Source: Natronococcus jeotgali DSM 18795 (lineage in GTDB: Archaea; Halobacteriota; Halobacteria; Halobacteriales; Natrialbaceae). From it: 64,000 nt of DNA. The translations under genes were made by a program, and so were the position numbers. Location of the stretch: contig NZ_AOIA01000128.1 of assembly GCF_000337695.1 (NCBI RefSeq), positions 54,342 through 118,341 of the forward strand, read 5' to 3'. The first letter of the stretch is position 1. Every line of letters begins with the position of its first letter. This document shows, piece by piece, positions 36,801 to 45,671 of the stretch. The notes under the pieces are model-generated. The model did no database searches, had not been told where the DNA came from, and saw only the letters and a list, made by a program, of their open reading frames with translations.

Positions 36801-37962
36801 GGTTCCGATTCCCTCGAGGTCGTGTTCCAGGTGACGATGCTCTCCCGGCGCAGGAAGTTCCACAGGCCGGCGAGCATGCCGTAGTTCGCGACGAGGAAGA
36901 AGTGGGGGACGTGGACGACCGTGGGCGTCGAAACCGCGGCGCGATCGAGGGCCGCGCCGACGGCCGCGAGCCCGTGGAACGCGAGCTGTGCGCCGAACGC
37001 GGCGAGGTAGAGCGAGCTCGGAGCGACGAGAACGAGTCCGAGGTTCGAGAGGAACGCGCCCGCAAGGAAAAGCGGCGAGAGCCACCGGAGCACCTTGTGC
37101 GAGAGCAACTGGAACGAGAACAGCGGGTACCGAACCGGGTTCAGCAACGCGGCGTTGTTCGCGACGGTGTGCCACGATCGGGTGACGATCCGGAATCGGC
37201 GGGCGAGTTCGTCGTCGACCGTCGCCTCCGTGCGCTCCCGGGCGACCGCGTCGGCGGCGTACGCGACCCGCTGGCCGTTGCGCACGATCGCCAGCGGCTC
37301 CGCGAAGTCGCTGATCGCGTCCCGGCGGAGGGGGGCGTACGACGAGGCCCGAACCGCGTAGATCGCGCCGTTTCCGGTGACCGACGAGCCGACGGCCGAC
37401 TCGAGGCGTTTGAGCAGCGACTCGTAGCGCCAGTAGACGGACTCGCCGTCGACCGCGCTCGAGTCCCGGTACGTGAGTTCGCCGACGACGCGGCCCACGT
37501 CCGGACCGAACGCCGCCACCAGCTCCCGGATCGCGTCGGGCCCGTACATGCTGTTGGCGTCGGAGAAGACGACGGCCTCCTCGTCGACGTGGTCGACGAC
37601 CCGGTTCTGGCACTCGGTCTTGCCGACCCGCCTCTCGACGCGGACGAGTTCGACCCCCTCGTCGGCGTACGAGCGGACGATCTCGTCGGTTCGATCCGAG
37701 GACGCGTCGGAGAAGACGACGATCGACAGTCGGTCGGCGGGGTACTCGAGCGCCAGGCTGTTCTCGATCTTCTCCGCGATGATCTCCTCCTCGTTGTACG
37801 CCGCGATCACGAGCGCGACCGAGGGAAGGGTGTCGGATCCCGTCGAGTCGGGAGCCGAAATCAGCCGGGCCAGCAGCGCCAGCGCCGCGGGGTAGAGAAA
37901 ATAAGAGTGGACCAGCAGGGGGCGGAGGTACCGAGGACGACCAGAAGCGTGAGTTCGAGCAT
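36797..37962 (-). pseudogene. Glycosyltransferase family 2 membrane protein, frameshifted near the N-terminus
   Basis: From 37810 to 36797 the frame encodes a GT2 domain (AAYNEEE, VVFSDASSDRT, FSDANSMYGPDA) and three C-terminal transmembrane helices. The hydrophobic N-terminus expected for this family lies upstream in another frame: ATG 37962 starts MLELTLLVVLGTSA, then the frame must shift to read LLVHSYFLYPAALALLARL. One C missing from the C5 run at 37918-37922 explains it. A GTG at 37810 could start a truncated cytosolic form. The gene overlaps the downstream GT4 gene by 4 nt. Confidence 0.7.
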
Positions 37963-38573
37963 GGTGTCGGCACGGACCCGCCCGGAACGGGTCGAAACGA
38001 ACGCCTTACACCCGCCTTGCGCCAACGTCAAGTTCAAGCTTCCGACACGGACCGAACGCTACTGGGGCCACGATCCCTTCTACTGCGAGCGTCGAGACGT
38101 CGTTCGTGGACTTCCTCGAGGGATACCGAGACACTCGCCGATTCGGCCCTCGCCATCGAGCCGAGCGGGAGGGGAGGACCACGAGACCGCATCGCTCGGC
38201 TCGCGGACTTCGGCCGGTCCGACTCGCTTCCGTCGCGTACTGCGCTCGACTCCGGGTCGCCGTTGGGGCCGGGGTCCGGGGGAGCGACGGTTTCGGTTCG
38301 CTCGAGCAACCTGACGAACCGCGTCGGATCGTTCGATCGCCGTCCGCGATGCGGGCTCGCTGTCCGAAATATTTTGTACATATTGTGCAATCCTATATCG
38401 GCTTCCGATCCGAGGCCAATGCAAAGGGAGTTCCTAGAGTGTCTGTATTACGTATATTCGTCTCATTTCGATCTCCCATATTCGGATGTGAAGACGTTCG
38501 ATCGAATCGGGGCATACTATATTGTACACTACCTACAAAACCTTTAAGCGGCTCCGACCCGTACGATGGCGTG
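37963..38573. other. 611-bp gene-free region with an A+T-rich half
   Basis: No gene is supported. Bases 37963-38355 are ordinary G+C-rich DNA. From about 38365 to 38550 the sequence is far richer in A+T than its surroundings, with an imperfect inverted repeat TTGTACA-tat-TGTGCAA (about 38375-38391) and several TATA-like stretches. CCTTTAAGC (38541-38549) is the likely TATA box for the thioredoxin gene at 38574. Confidence 0.5.
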
Positions 38574-38933
38574 ATGACAACCGATGCAACCAGCCCCTCG
38601 GCGAACGAACCGACGAACGAACCGCTCTACATCGACGGCGAGGACCACCTCGAGACGGTCGTGAGCGACCGCGACGTCGTGCTCGTTGACTTCTACGCCG
38701 ACTGGTGTGGCCCCTGCAAGATGCTCGAGCCCGTCGTCGAGACGATCGCGGCCGAGACCGACGCGACGGTCGCGAAGGTCGACGTCGACGCCAACCAGCA
38801 ACTCGCCGCCGCCTACGGCGTCCGCGGCGTCCCCACGCTGTTGGTGTTCGCCGACGGCGAGCAGGTCGAACAGCACACCGGCGCCCTGCCGGAGGACCGA
38901 CTCCGCAGCCTGATCGAGCGCTACACCGAATGA
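38574..38933 (+). CDS. trxA: Thioredoxin
   Basis: The 119-residue thioredoxin fold has the active site WCGPC at residues 44-48 and the cis-proline segment GVPTLLVF. The first ~20 residues are a Ser/Asn/Glu-rich extension. It reduces protein disulfides in the cytoplasm and is recharged by the reductase encoded immediately downstream, whose ATG overlaps this stop (ATGA). Confidence 0.95.
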   Translation: MTTDATSPSANEPTNEPLYIDGEDHLETVVSDRDVVLVDFYADWCGPCKMLEPVVETIAAETDATVAKVDVDANQQLAAAYGVRGVPTLLVFADGEQVEQHTGALPEDRLRSLIERYTE

Positions 38934-39982
38934 GCGGGGACTCGAACGCGGCCGTTCGCGACGTCGTAATCGTCGGCTCCGGCGTCGCCGGCCTCTCGGC
39001 CGCCGTCTACGCCGCGCGGGCCGACCTCGAGCCCCTCGTCCTCGAGGGGCCCGAGCCGGGCGGTCAGCTCACCCTGACCACCGACGTCGAGAACTACCTC
39101 GGCTTCCCCGAGGGCGTCGGCGGGATGGAGCTGATCCAGCGCGGGAAAGAACAGGCCGAACGGTTCGGCGCCGAGTTCGAACACGGCACCGTCGAGGACG
39201 CGACGCTCGAGGACCGCCCGTTCGAACTCGAGCTCGCGGACGGCGACGCCGTCCGGACGCGGTCGCTGATCGTCGCGACCGGCGCCAGCGCCCGCTGGGT
39301 CGGCGCCGACGGCGAGGACGAACTGATGGGCTACGGCGTCTCGACGTGTGCGACCTGCGACGGCGCCTTCCACCGCGGCGACGACGTCCTCGTGATCGGC
39401 GGAGGCGACTCGGCGATGGAGGAGGCGCTGTTCCTCGCGAAGTTCGCCGACTCGGTGACGGTCGTCCACCGGCGCGACGAGCTGCGCGCCTCCGAGGTCA
39501 TGGCCGAACGGGCCCGGAACCACGAGAAGATCGCCTTCCGCTGGAATACCGAGCTGCTCGAGATCCACGGCTCCCGAGAGGAGGGAGTCACCGGCGCGAC
39601 GCTCGTCGCCCACCCCGACGGCCACCCGACCGAGAAGCTCGAGGAGACCGCGGCGCCGCGGGCCGCGAGCGAGGTCGAGCGCGAAACGGTCGACGTCGGC
39701 GGGATCTTCTACGGCGTCGGCCACGTCCCCAACACCGACTTCCTCGAGGACACCCCGGTCGAACTCGCCGACTCGGGCCACCTGGAGACCCTCGAGGGGA
39801 TGACGACCGAGACCGCGGTCGAAGGCGTCTTCGGCGCGGGCGACGTGATGGATCCCGACTACCGCCAGGCCGTAACCTCGGCGGGAACCGGGAGCATGGC
39901 CGCCCTCGACGCGGAGGCGTGGCTCGAGGCCGAAGCCGCGCGTCCGGAGCTGCAGCCGTCCGACCCCGCGCCGAGCGTCTAG
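38930..39982 (+). CDS. trxB: Thioredoxin reductase
   Basis: The 350-residue flavoprotein has an FAD motif near residues 14-20 (GSGVAGL), the redox disulfide CATC in STCATCDGAF (near 139-148), an NAD(P)-binding GGGDSAMEEA, and the C-terminal FAD motif GVFGAGDV. It passes electrons to thioredoxin. The 4-nt overlap with the thioredoxin gene shows translational coupling. An insertion near residue 235 (ETAAPRAASEVERE) differs from bacterial enzymes. Confidence 0.94.
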   Translation: MSGDSNAAVRDVVIVGSGVAGLSAAVYAARADLEPLVLEGPEPGGQLTLTTDVENYLGFPEGVGGMELIQRGKEQAERFGAEFEHGTVEDATLEDRPFELELADGDAVRTRSLIVATGASARWVGADGEDELMGYGVSTCATCDGAFHRGDDVLVIGGGDSAMEEALFLAKFADSVTVVHRRDELRASEVMAERARNHEKIAFRWNTELLEIHGSREEGVTGATLVAHPDGHPTEKLEETAAPRAASEVERETVDVGGIFYGVGHVPNTDFLEDTPVELADSGHLETLEGMTTETAVEGVFGAGDVMDPDYRQAVTSAGTGSMAALDAEAWLEAEAARPELQPSDPAPSV

Positions 39983-40172
39983 ACCCGGCGCTGGCCGATC
40001 GGAAACAGGAGGGTCGGAACAAGCGTCACCTGGCGCCGTGCGAACGCCCCGACCGAGTGGACGACCGGGGAGCGCGGGTATCTGTTTTGTGGTTCGCGGT
40101 GAGTCCTCGAGTGCGCACCCGCGGCACGGAACGTCCTCGAGACTTTTCTCGGCCGAGGGGCTACGTGAGCGT

Positions 40173-40877
40173 ATGAAGGGAGTCGTTCCCGCCGCAGGCG
40201 AGGGGACGCGACTGCGTCCGCTGACCGAGGACAGACCCAAGGGACTCGTCGAGGTCGACGGCCGACCGATCCTGAGTCGCGTCTTCGAGACGCTGCTCGA
40301 GGCCGGCGTCGACGGGCTCGTGGTCGTCGTCGGCTATCGCAAGGCACAGATCGTCGACCGCTACGGCGACGCCTACCGGGACGTGCCGATCACGTACGTC
40401 CACCAGCGCGAACGGAGGGGACTCGGCCACGCGGTCTCGCTCGCGGAGTCCCGCGTCGAGGAGCCGTTCGTCGTTCTGAACGGCGACAACGTCTTCGAGG
40501 GCGGGATCGATCCTGCCGTCGAGCGCGTCCGCTCGACCGACGCGGCGGCCGCGGTGCTCGTCGAGGAGGTCGAGCGGGAGACCGCCCGCGAGACGGGCGC
40601 GGTCGCCCTCGAGGACGGTCGCGTCGCGGGGATCGTCGAGAAGGCCGACGACCCGCCCTCGCGGCTGGTGACGACGGGGTGTTACGTGCTGTCGCCGAAG
40701 ATCTTCCACGCGCTCGCGCTCGCTCGCCCCGCAGACAGCGGCGAGTGCGAACTCAGCGAAGCCGTCGGCCTCCTGGCGGCGGCGGGACGGCGCGTCGACC
40801 CCGTTCGGCTGCCGGGTTCGCGAGTCAACGTCAATACGCCGGCCGACCTCGAGCGAGCCGAGCGACTGCTCGAATAG
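40173..40877 (+). CDS. Second sugar-1-phosphate nucleotidyltransferase
   Basis: The 234-residue paralog of the product of 32129-32866 starts MKGVVPAAGEGTRLRPLT, with RPKGLVEV and LNGDNVF. The P for L substitution in VVPAAGEG is unusual next to the glycine loop but does not remove the signature. It probably makes a further UDP- or dTDP-sugar for the glycan cluster. A T-rich stretch follows the stop. Confidence 0.88.
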   Translation: MKGVVPAAGEGTRLRPLTEDRPKGLVEVDGRPILSRVFETLLEAGVDGLVVVVGYRKAQIVDRYGDAYRDVPITYVHQRERRGLGHAVSLAESRVEEPFVVLNGDNVFEGGIDPAVERVRSTDAAAAVLVEEVERETARETGAVALEDGRVAGIVEKADDPPSRLVTTGCYVLSPKIFHALALARPADSGECELSEAVGLLAAAGRRVDPVRLPGSRVNVNTPADLERAERLLE

Positions 40878-40950
40878 GCTCCGTTCCGTACGCGAGATCG
40901 GATCCCGTCTCGAGGCGTCCCCGTACCGGTCGGGGCGATCGGGAGGTCTA

Positions 40951-40967
40951 TCATTATTTTTCTTTGC
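40951..40967 (+). terminator. T-rich putative terminator
   Basis: TCATTATTTTTCTTTGC lies about 75 nt after the nucleotidyltransferase stop. Archaeal polymerases terminate at such T-tracts without a hairpin. Confidence 0.5.
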
Positions 40968-40999
40968 ACACGCAGGCAGAACCCCCAACCCTAACTGAG

Positions 41000-41030
41000 T
41001 TGTTACTAGTAAACGTAATAGTAGTAACAA
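41000..41030. promoter_or_regulatory. Inverted repeat upstream of the tct operon
   Basis: TTGTTACTA (41000-41008) and TAGTAACAA (41022-41030) form a perfect 9-bp inverted repeat with a 13-nt A+T-rich spacer. It lies in the 318-bp gap before the TctC gene; nothing else gene-like is seen there. Centre-to-centre spacing of about two helix turns suits a dimeric regulator. Confidence 0.5.
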
Positions 41031-41195
41031 TTCGGAACCCGGACGGTCGGCGGACGAATCGACGGCGCTTGCGGGTTCCCGCCGCCGGTTCCGACGCCGA
41101 CGCGTGCGGTTCGGTACTGGTTCGTCGCGAATCGGCCCGGCGACCGCCCCCGGCCGGGCGAACGGGCGTGCTCGAGGGGGCGACGGACAGTAACA

Positions 41196-42221
41196 ATGTC
41201 ATCCACAGACCTCGGTAGACGGGAGTTTCTCGCGGCCGGCGTCACGGGACTCTCGGTAACGGCGGCCTACGGCGCCGACGCGCTCGGCGTCACCGAACGG
41301 TTCGACGAGCAGCGGGTTACGGCGATCGTCCCCTGGGCGCAGGGCGGGGGCACCGATCGATCGATGCGGATCACGACGCCGGCGTGGTCGGATCGCCTCG
41401 GCATCGAGTTCGTCGTCGAGAACTACCCCGGCGGTTCGACCCAGGTCGGCGGCGAGGAGCTGTACAACGCCGATCCGGACGGCACCACGGTCGCGATGTG
41501 GAACATGCCCCAGATGCAGGCTACCTGGCTGTTTCAGAACGCGCCCTACCAGATGGAGTCGTTCGACTACCTGGGCACCCACCACTGGGATCCGACGATG
41601 TGGTTCGCCCCGCCCGACCGGCCGTACGACGACCTCGAGGAATTCGTCGAGTACGCCCGCGAGAACGGCGCGACCGTGGGGATCACCTCCGCGATCGGGA
41701 ACACGGCGCTGTCGGCGTTACTGGTCGCGGAGACGTACGATCTGGATCTGACGATCGTCAACATGGAGGGGGGCTCCGGGGTCCGACAGGCCGTCCTCGC
41801 GGGCGACGTCGACGCGGGCGTCAACCAGCCGTGGGCGTTCAACCCCGACTACGTCGGCGACGTGCTCGCGCTGGGCTCGCACACCGCCGAGCCCCAGGAC
41901 CTGTGGCCCGACACGCCGTCGTTCGCCGACCTCGGCCTCGAGGACGTCCCCCTCGTCGAGGAGGGGCTCGGCCAGTGGAAGCTCGTGGTCGTTCCCGGCG
42001 GTCTCAGAGAGAACCATCCCGATCGGTTCGAACGGCTCGCCGAGACCTACTCGGCGGTGTTCGACGACGAGTCGTTCCTGACCGAAGCGGGAAATCAGGG
42101 CGGACTCGACGAGATCCTGGAGTACCGCGGCCCCGACGAGACCGCGGCCGAGGTCGAGGCCACCTCGCAGTTCATGGAAACGTACGCGGACGTCGTCGAG
42201 AACTTCATCTACGACGAATAA
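41196..42221 (+). CDS. tctC: Tripartite tricarboxylate transporter substrate-binding protein (TctC-like)
   Basis: The 341-residue protein has a twin-arginine signal (GRREFLAAG, residues 7-15) and no lipobox. The mature part starts with the family segment VTAIVPWAQGGGTDRSMR and contains VENYPGGSTQVGGEEL, typical of TctC/Bug receptors that bind carboxylates with two water-mediated contacts. It hands substrate to the TctB/TctA carrier encoded downstream (3-nt and 2-nt gaps). The ligand is unknown; citrate or another di/tricarboxylate is expected for the family. Confidence 0.9.
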   Translation: MSSTDLGRREFLAAGVTGLSVTAAYGADALGVTERFDEQRVTAIVPWAQGGGTDRSMRITTPAWSDRLGIEFVVENYPGGSTQVGGEELYNADPDGTTVAMWNMPQMQATWLFQNAPYQMESFDYLGTHHWDPTMWFAPPDRPYDDLEEFVEYARENGATVGITSAIGNTALSALLVAETYDLDLTIVNMEGGSGVRQAVLAGDVDAGVNQPWAFNPDYVGDVLALGSHTAEPQDLWPDTPSFADLGLEDVPLVEEGLGQWKLVVVPGGLRENHPDRFERLAETYSAVFDDESFLTEAGNQGGLDEILEYRGPDETAAEVEATSQFMETYADVVENFIYDE

Positions 42222-42224
42222 CGT

Positions 42225-42758
42225 ATGACAGGGATCACACCGCCGGTCGTCACCGTCGCGGCCGGCTCGCGGACGGTCGAGATCGACACGGGCGAACTGC
42301 TGTTTCCGGGACTCGTCCTGGCGTTCTGTCTGTTCTACTACTGGGACACGCGGGCGCTACCGGAGCTGTCGATGCTGTACGCGGGGCCGCTGTTGTACGC
42401 GACGATCGCGCTCGCGCTCGTCACCGCGGCGGTTCAGGCCGTCTCGGTCGGCGGCGGGGACGGCTCGTCCGACGAGCGAGTCGAGAGCGCGGCCGCCGCG
42501 TTCGATCCGGACACCGACGCCGGGCCGGACGACGAGGGGATCTTTACCGTGCGAAGCGCGGCGCTGCTGGTCGCGCTCACCGCGGGGTACGTCCTCGCCC
42601 TCGAGCCGATCGGCTTTCTCACCGCGACGGTCGCCTTCCTCGCGGCCACGCTGTACCTGTTCGGCGAGCGCAATCCGCTGGCGCTGGCGGGGTACTCGCT
42701 GGGCTTCGCGGTCGGCGTCTGGCTCGTGTTCGTCCAGTGGCTGATGATCCCCCTGTGA
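42225..42758 (+). CDS. tctB: Tripartite tricarboxylate transporter small membrane subunit (TctB-like)
   Basis: The 177-residue protein has four predicted transmembrane helices in two pairs, split by an acidic loop (about residues 82-105). It lies between TctC and TctA genes with almost no spacing. The small subunit is always poorly conserved; topology and position are the main evidence. Confidence 0.85.
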   Translation: MTGITPPVVTVAAGSRTVEIDTGELLFPGLVLAFCLFYYWDTRALPELSMLYAGPLLYATIALALVTAAVQAVSVGGGDGSSDERVESAAAAFDPDTDAGPDDEGIFTVRSAALLVALTAGYVLALEPIGFLTATVAFLAATLYLFGERNPLALAGYSLGFAVGVWLVFVQWLMIPL

Positions 42759-42760
42759 CC

Positions 42761-44254
42761 ATGTTCGGACTCCTCGCTCCCGCGGCGATCGACGGCGCGC
42801 TCGGCATCCTCGCGAGCCCGTACGTCCTGTTCGCGATCCTGCTGGGGACGGCCGTCGGGATCGTCTTCGGGGCGATCCCCGGCTTCTCCGCGACGATGAC
42901 GATCATCCTCTTTACCCCCGTGACGATCCCCTTCGAGCCGACCACGGCGCTGATCTTCCTGGTTTCGGCCTACGGCGGGGCTGTCTACGGCGGCTCGATC
43001 CCGGCGATCCTCATCAACACCCCCGGCGCCCCGGGCTCGATCGTCACCTGCTGGGACGGCTACGAGCTCACCAAGCAGGGGCGGGCGATCTACGCGCTCG
43101 CGGTTTCGGCGATCGTCTCCGGGCTCGCCGGGCTGATCGCGGCGACCGTGTTGCTGATCTTCGCCCCGCCGATCTCCGAGTTCGCGTTGAACTTCGGCAA
43201 CCCGGAGATGTTCCTGCTCGCGGTGTTCGCGCTGACGATCATCCCCGCTGCGAAGGGATCCTCGCTCTCGAAGGCCCTGCTCGCCGGGGCGTTCGGGCTG
43301 TTGATCGGCACCGTCGGGAACGACCCCCAGCTCGCCCAGCCCCGCGCCACGTTCGGACAGACGGCGCTGCTCGAGGGCGTCGACTTCGTCGTCGTCCTCA
43401 TCGGGCTGTTCGTGCTGGCGGAGGTGTTCTGGCTGGCCTACCGGGGGACCGTCGTCACCGGAGATCACACCGTCCAGCGGGGCGTCTCGGAGGTGTACGA
43501 CGCGGCTCGAGCGGTCGCGTCCCGCCCCGCGGCGTTTCTCCGCGGCGCCCTCATCGGGACGTTCATCGGAGCGCTGCCCGGCGCCGGCGCGGACGTGGCG
43601 AACTTCGTCTCGTACAACGAGGCCAAGCGCTGGGCGAACGACGAGTTGGCCGACCGCTTCGGCAGCGGGATCATCGAGGGCGTCATCGCGGCGGACTCGA
43701 GCAACAACGCCACCCAGGGCAGCGCGCTGATCCCGACGCTGACCCTCGGGATTCCCGGCAGCGGCGCGACGGCGGCGTTGCTGGGTGCGATCGCACTCCA
43801 CGGGCTGAACCCGGGTCCCGCGCTGTTCGACTCCTCGGGCGACATCGTCTACGCGATGATCCTCTCGCTGTTCGTGGGCAACGCCCTGATCCTCGTCTAC
43901 GGGCTGGCCGGCTCGCGGTACTTCGGGAAGTTCGCGTACATCCCTATTCGCTATATCATTCCCTCGGTAGCGGTGCTCGCGGTCGTCGGCGGGTTCGCGG
44001 TTCGGAACGCGCCGGTCGACCTCTACATCGTCCTGTTGTTCGGGCTGCTCGGCGTGGTGCTCGTCGTCTACGACTATCCGCTGGTCAGCCTCGTGCTGGG
44101 GGTGATCCTCGGAGACATCGCCGAGTCGGGGTTCGTCACCGGGTGGCTGCTGACCGGCGAGAGCGCCGCCGCCTTCCTCTTTAACAGCTACATCGCCATC
44201 GGGCTGCTCGTCCTCATCGCGCTCTCGCTGGTCGTTACCGCGATCAAAAACTGA
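42761..44254 (+). CDS. tctA: Tripartite tricarboxylate transporter large membrane subunit (TctA-like)
   Basis: The 497-residue carrier has about 12 transmembrane helices. Family motifs: GAIPGFSATMTI near residue 36, YGGAVYGGSIPAILINTPG near 68, GALPGAGADVANF near 270 and LGIPGSGATAALL near 327. The two Gly/Pro-rich repeats form the substrate site. It completes a Tct operon in which the binding protein comes first. Uptake is usually driven by a cation gradient. Confidence 0.93.
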   Translation: MFGLLAPAAIDGALGILASPYVLFAILLGTAVGIVFGAIPGFSATMTIILFTPVTIPFEPTTALIFLVSAYGGAVYGGSIPAILINTPGAPGSIVTCWDGYELTKQGRAIYALAVSAIVSGLAGLIAATVLLIFAPPISEFALNFGNPEMFLLAVFALTIIPAAKGSSLSKALLAGAFGLLIGTVGNDPQLAQPRATFGQTALLEGVDFVVVLIGLFVLAEVFWLAYRGTVVTGDHTVQRGVSEVYDAARAVASRPAAFLRGALIGTFIGALPGAGADVANFVSYNEAKRWANDELADRFGSGIIEGVIAADSSNNATQGSALIPTLTLGIPGSGATAALLGAIALHGLNPGPALFDSSGDIVYAMILSLFVGNALILVYGLAGSRYFGKFAYIPIRYIIPSVAVLAVVGGFAVRNAPVDLYIVLLFGLLGVVLVVYDYPLVSLVLGVILGDIAESGFVTGWLLTGESAAAFLFNSYIAIGLLVLIALSLVVTAIKN

Positions 44255-44268
44255 CGGGTCGCCGAGGC

Positions 44269-44628
44269 CTACGAGACCGCGCGCAGCTCCTCGGAGCGCT
44301 CGAGGTCGCCGAACTCGTCGTCGTCGACCCGCTCGTGGAACTCGACGCGCGATCGGGTCCAGGAGCCGGCCTCGAGTTCCTCGGCCGCGATGACGCCCTC
44401 GCTGGCGGGCAGCTCGAGCCGTTCGACCGCCTCCTCGTCGGCCAGCACCGAGTAGCGGACGCTCCCGCCCTCGACGCCTTCCTGGACCGAGCTCGGCAGG
44501 TAGAGCGGACGCCTGATCGAGACCGGGAGCTCGGTTCCGTCCTCGAGGTGGAGGACGAGCTCGTCGTCGTCGGTCCTCCCGAGCAGGCGGTCCGCGATCT
44601 CGTCCGGGGACTGTTTTTCGGCGGTCAT
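44269..44628 (-). CDS. Small acidic protein of unknown function
   Basis: The 119-residue cytosolic protein has predicted beta strands (ELVLHLEDGTELPVSIRRPL) and no metal or catalytic motif. It starts 25 nt after the stop of the PAPS/APS-reductase-family gene, on the same strand, so they are probably co-transcribed. It may assist sulfur transfer, but this rests only on position. Confidence 0.6.
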   Translation of the reverse strand: MTAEKQSPDEIADRLLGRTDDDELVLHLEDGTELPVSIRRPLYLPSSVQEGVEGGSVRYSVLADEEAVERLELPASEGVIAAEELEAGSWTRSRVEFHERVDDDEFGDLERSEELRAVS

Positions 44629-44653
44629 CGTGGATCGGTGGATTCGATCGTCA

Positions 44654-45370
44654 TCAGTCGCTCGCCTCCGGTTCCGTCCCGTCGCCGACCCGACGGATGC
44701 TGTCGTAGGCGAACAGCGGGTCGCCGTCGAGGGTGCACTGCTTGCAGCCGAGACACTCGAAGCCCTCGTCGTAGAGGTCGTTGTACGGGATCTCCCGGCG
44801 CTCGTGGTACTCCCAGACGTCCTCGGTCGTCCAGTGGACGATCGGGTTGATCCGGGTCACTTCCGCTTTCTCCTCGAAAAAGTCGAGGTGCTTGCGCCAG
44901 TCGTAGCTGCCCTCGCCCTCGCCGTCGTCGAGCCCCTCGTCGATCCGGTAGCCGGTGATCCAGCCGTCGTGGCCGTCGACCATCCGTTCCATCGGCGCCG
45001 ACTTGAGCGTCTGGCAGCACAGGTCCGGCTTGCGCTGGTTCACGCGGGGGCCGTGTTCGACGACGAGCTCCTCGTAGCTCGAGTCCGGTTCGTAGGTCTC
45101 GAAGGAAACGCCGTAGCGGTCCTCGAGCGTCTCCTTCATCCCCCAGGTCGCCTCGAAGTGGTTCCCGTGGTCGAGAAAGGACAGCGCGACGTCGGCCTCG
45201 AGGTCGACGCTCGAGCGCGCGAGGAGGTCTAAGACGGCGTTGGAGTCCTTTCCGAAACTGCAGGTGAAGGTTGGGTCGTCGAACTCGGATCGGGTCTCCT
45301 CGAGCACCTCGAGGGACTTCTCGAGCTTCTCGTCGAAGCTGGCGGATTCGATGTCGATGTCAACTGCCAT
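44654..45370 (-). CDS. PAPS/APS-reductase-family protein
   Basis: The 238-residue ATP-pyrophosphatase-fold protein has the PP-loop motif SFGKDSN near residue 38. It carries CC in DLCCQTLK and CxxC in ECLGCKQC, the pattern of [4Fe-4S] adenylylsulfate reductases, though the C-terminal ECGIH motif of classical CysH is not seen. Members either reduce activated sulfate or serve in thio-modification of nucleic acids. No other sulfate-assimilation genes are visible nearby, so the specific role is open. The start is ATG 45370. Confidence 0.8.
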   Translation of the reverse strand: MAVDIDIESASFDEKLEKSLEVLEETRSEFDDPTFTCSFGKDSNAVLDLLARSSVDLEADVALSFLDHGNHFEATWGMKETLEDRYGVSFETYEPDSSYEELVVEHGPRVNQRKPDLCCQTLKSAPMERMVDGHDGWITGYRIDEGLDDGEGEGSYDWRKHLDFFEEKAEVTRINPIVHWTTEDVWEYHERREIPYNDLYDEGFECLGCKQCTLDGDPLFAYDSIRRVGDGTEPEASD

Positions 45371-45671
45371 GGGTGAATCTGGGACGACGGTCGTGCTGAA
45401 CGCGCCGGTACGGTGGATCGGAGTGCATGGTATTGAGTCTCTCTCGCGGTACAGAATCCCATCACCGTGGGTCGGAAGGGGGTTGTGCCTGCAAGTCCGG
45501 GGTGCTCGAATACGGGTTCGAGGGGCTCGAACGGCGCGTCTCGGCGCGCTCTCGAGGCCGAGACGGGCCGAACCGTCCGATGTCGCGTCGAGACGAGAAC
45601 CGAGGCCGCCGGACGTTCCCCTGCGGGTGGGAAGCACAACGTTCACGATCGGCGCCCGAGAGGTACCCGCT
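45371..45671. other. 301-bp intergenic region between divergent genes
   Basis: It separates the minus-strand reductase-family gene from the plus-strand ATP-grasp gene. No strong TATA box, repeat or small ORF was seen on either strand. Confidence 0.4.

Noticed and set aside
38418..38547. 42-codon Tyr-rich frame (MQREFLECLYYVY) in the A+T-rich island
   Set aside because: Non-acidic, no promoter spacing evidence, and the amino-acid pattern reflects A+T content only.
41384..44254. Long Arg/Gly/Pro-rich reading frames overlapping real genes, here and throughout
   Set aside because: They are by-products of high G+C third-position bias; composition is not haloarchaeal protein-like and the other frame encodes a recognisable family.
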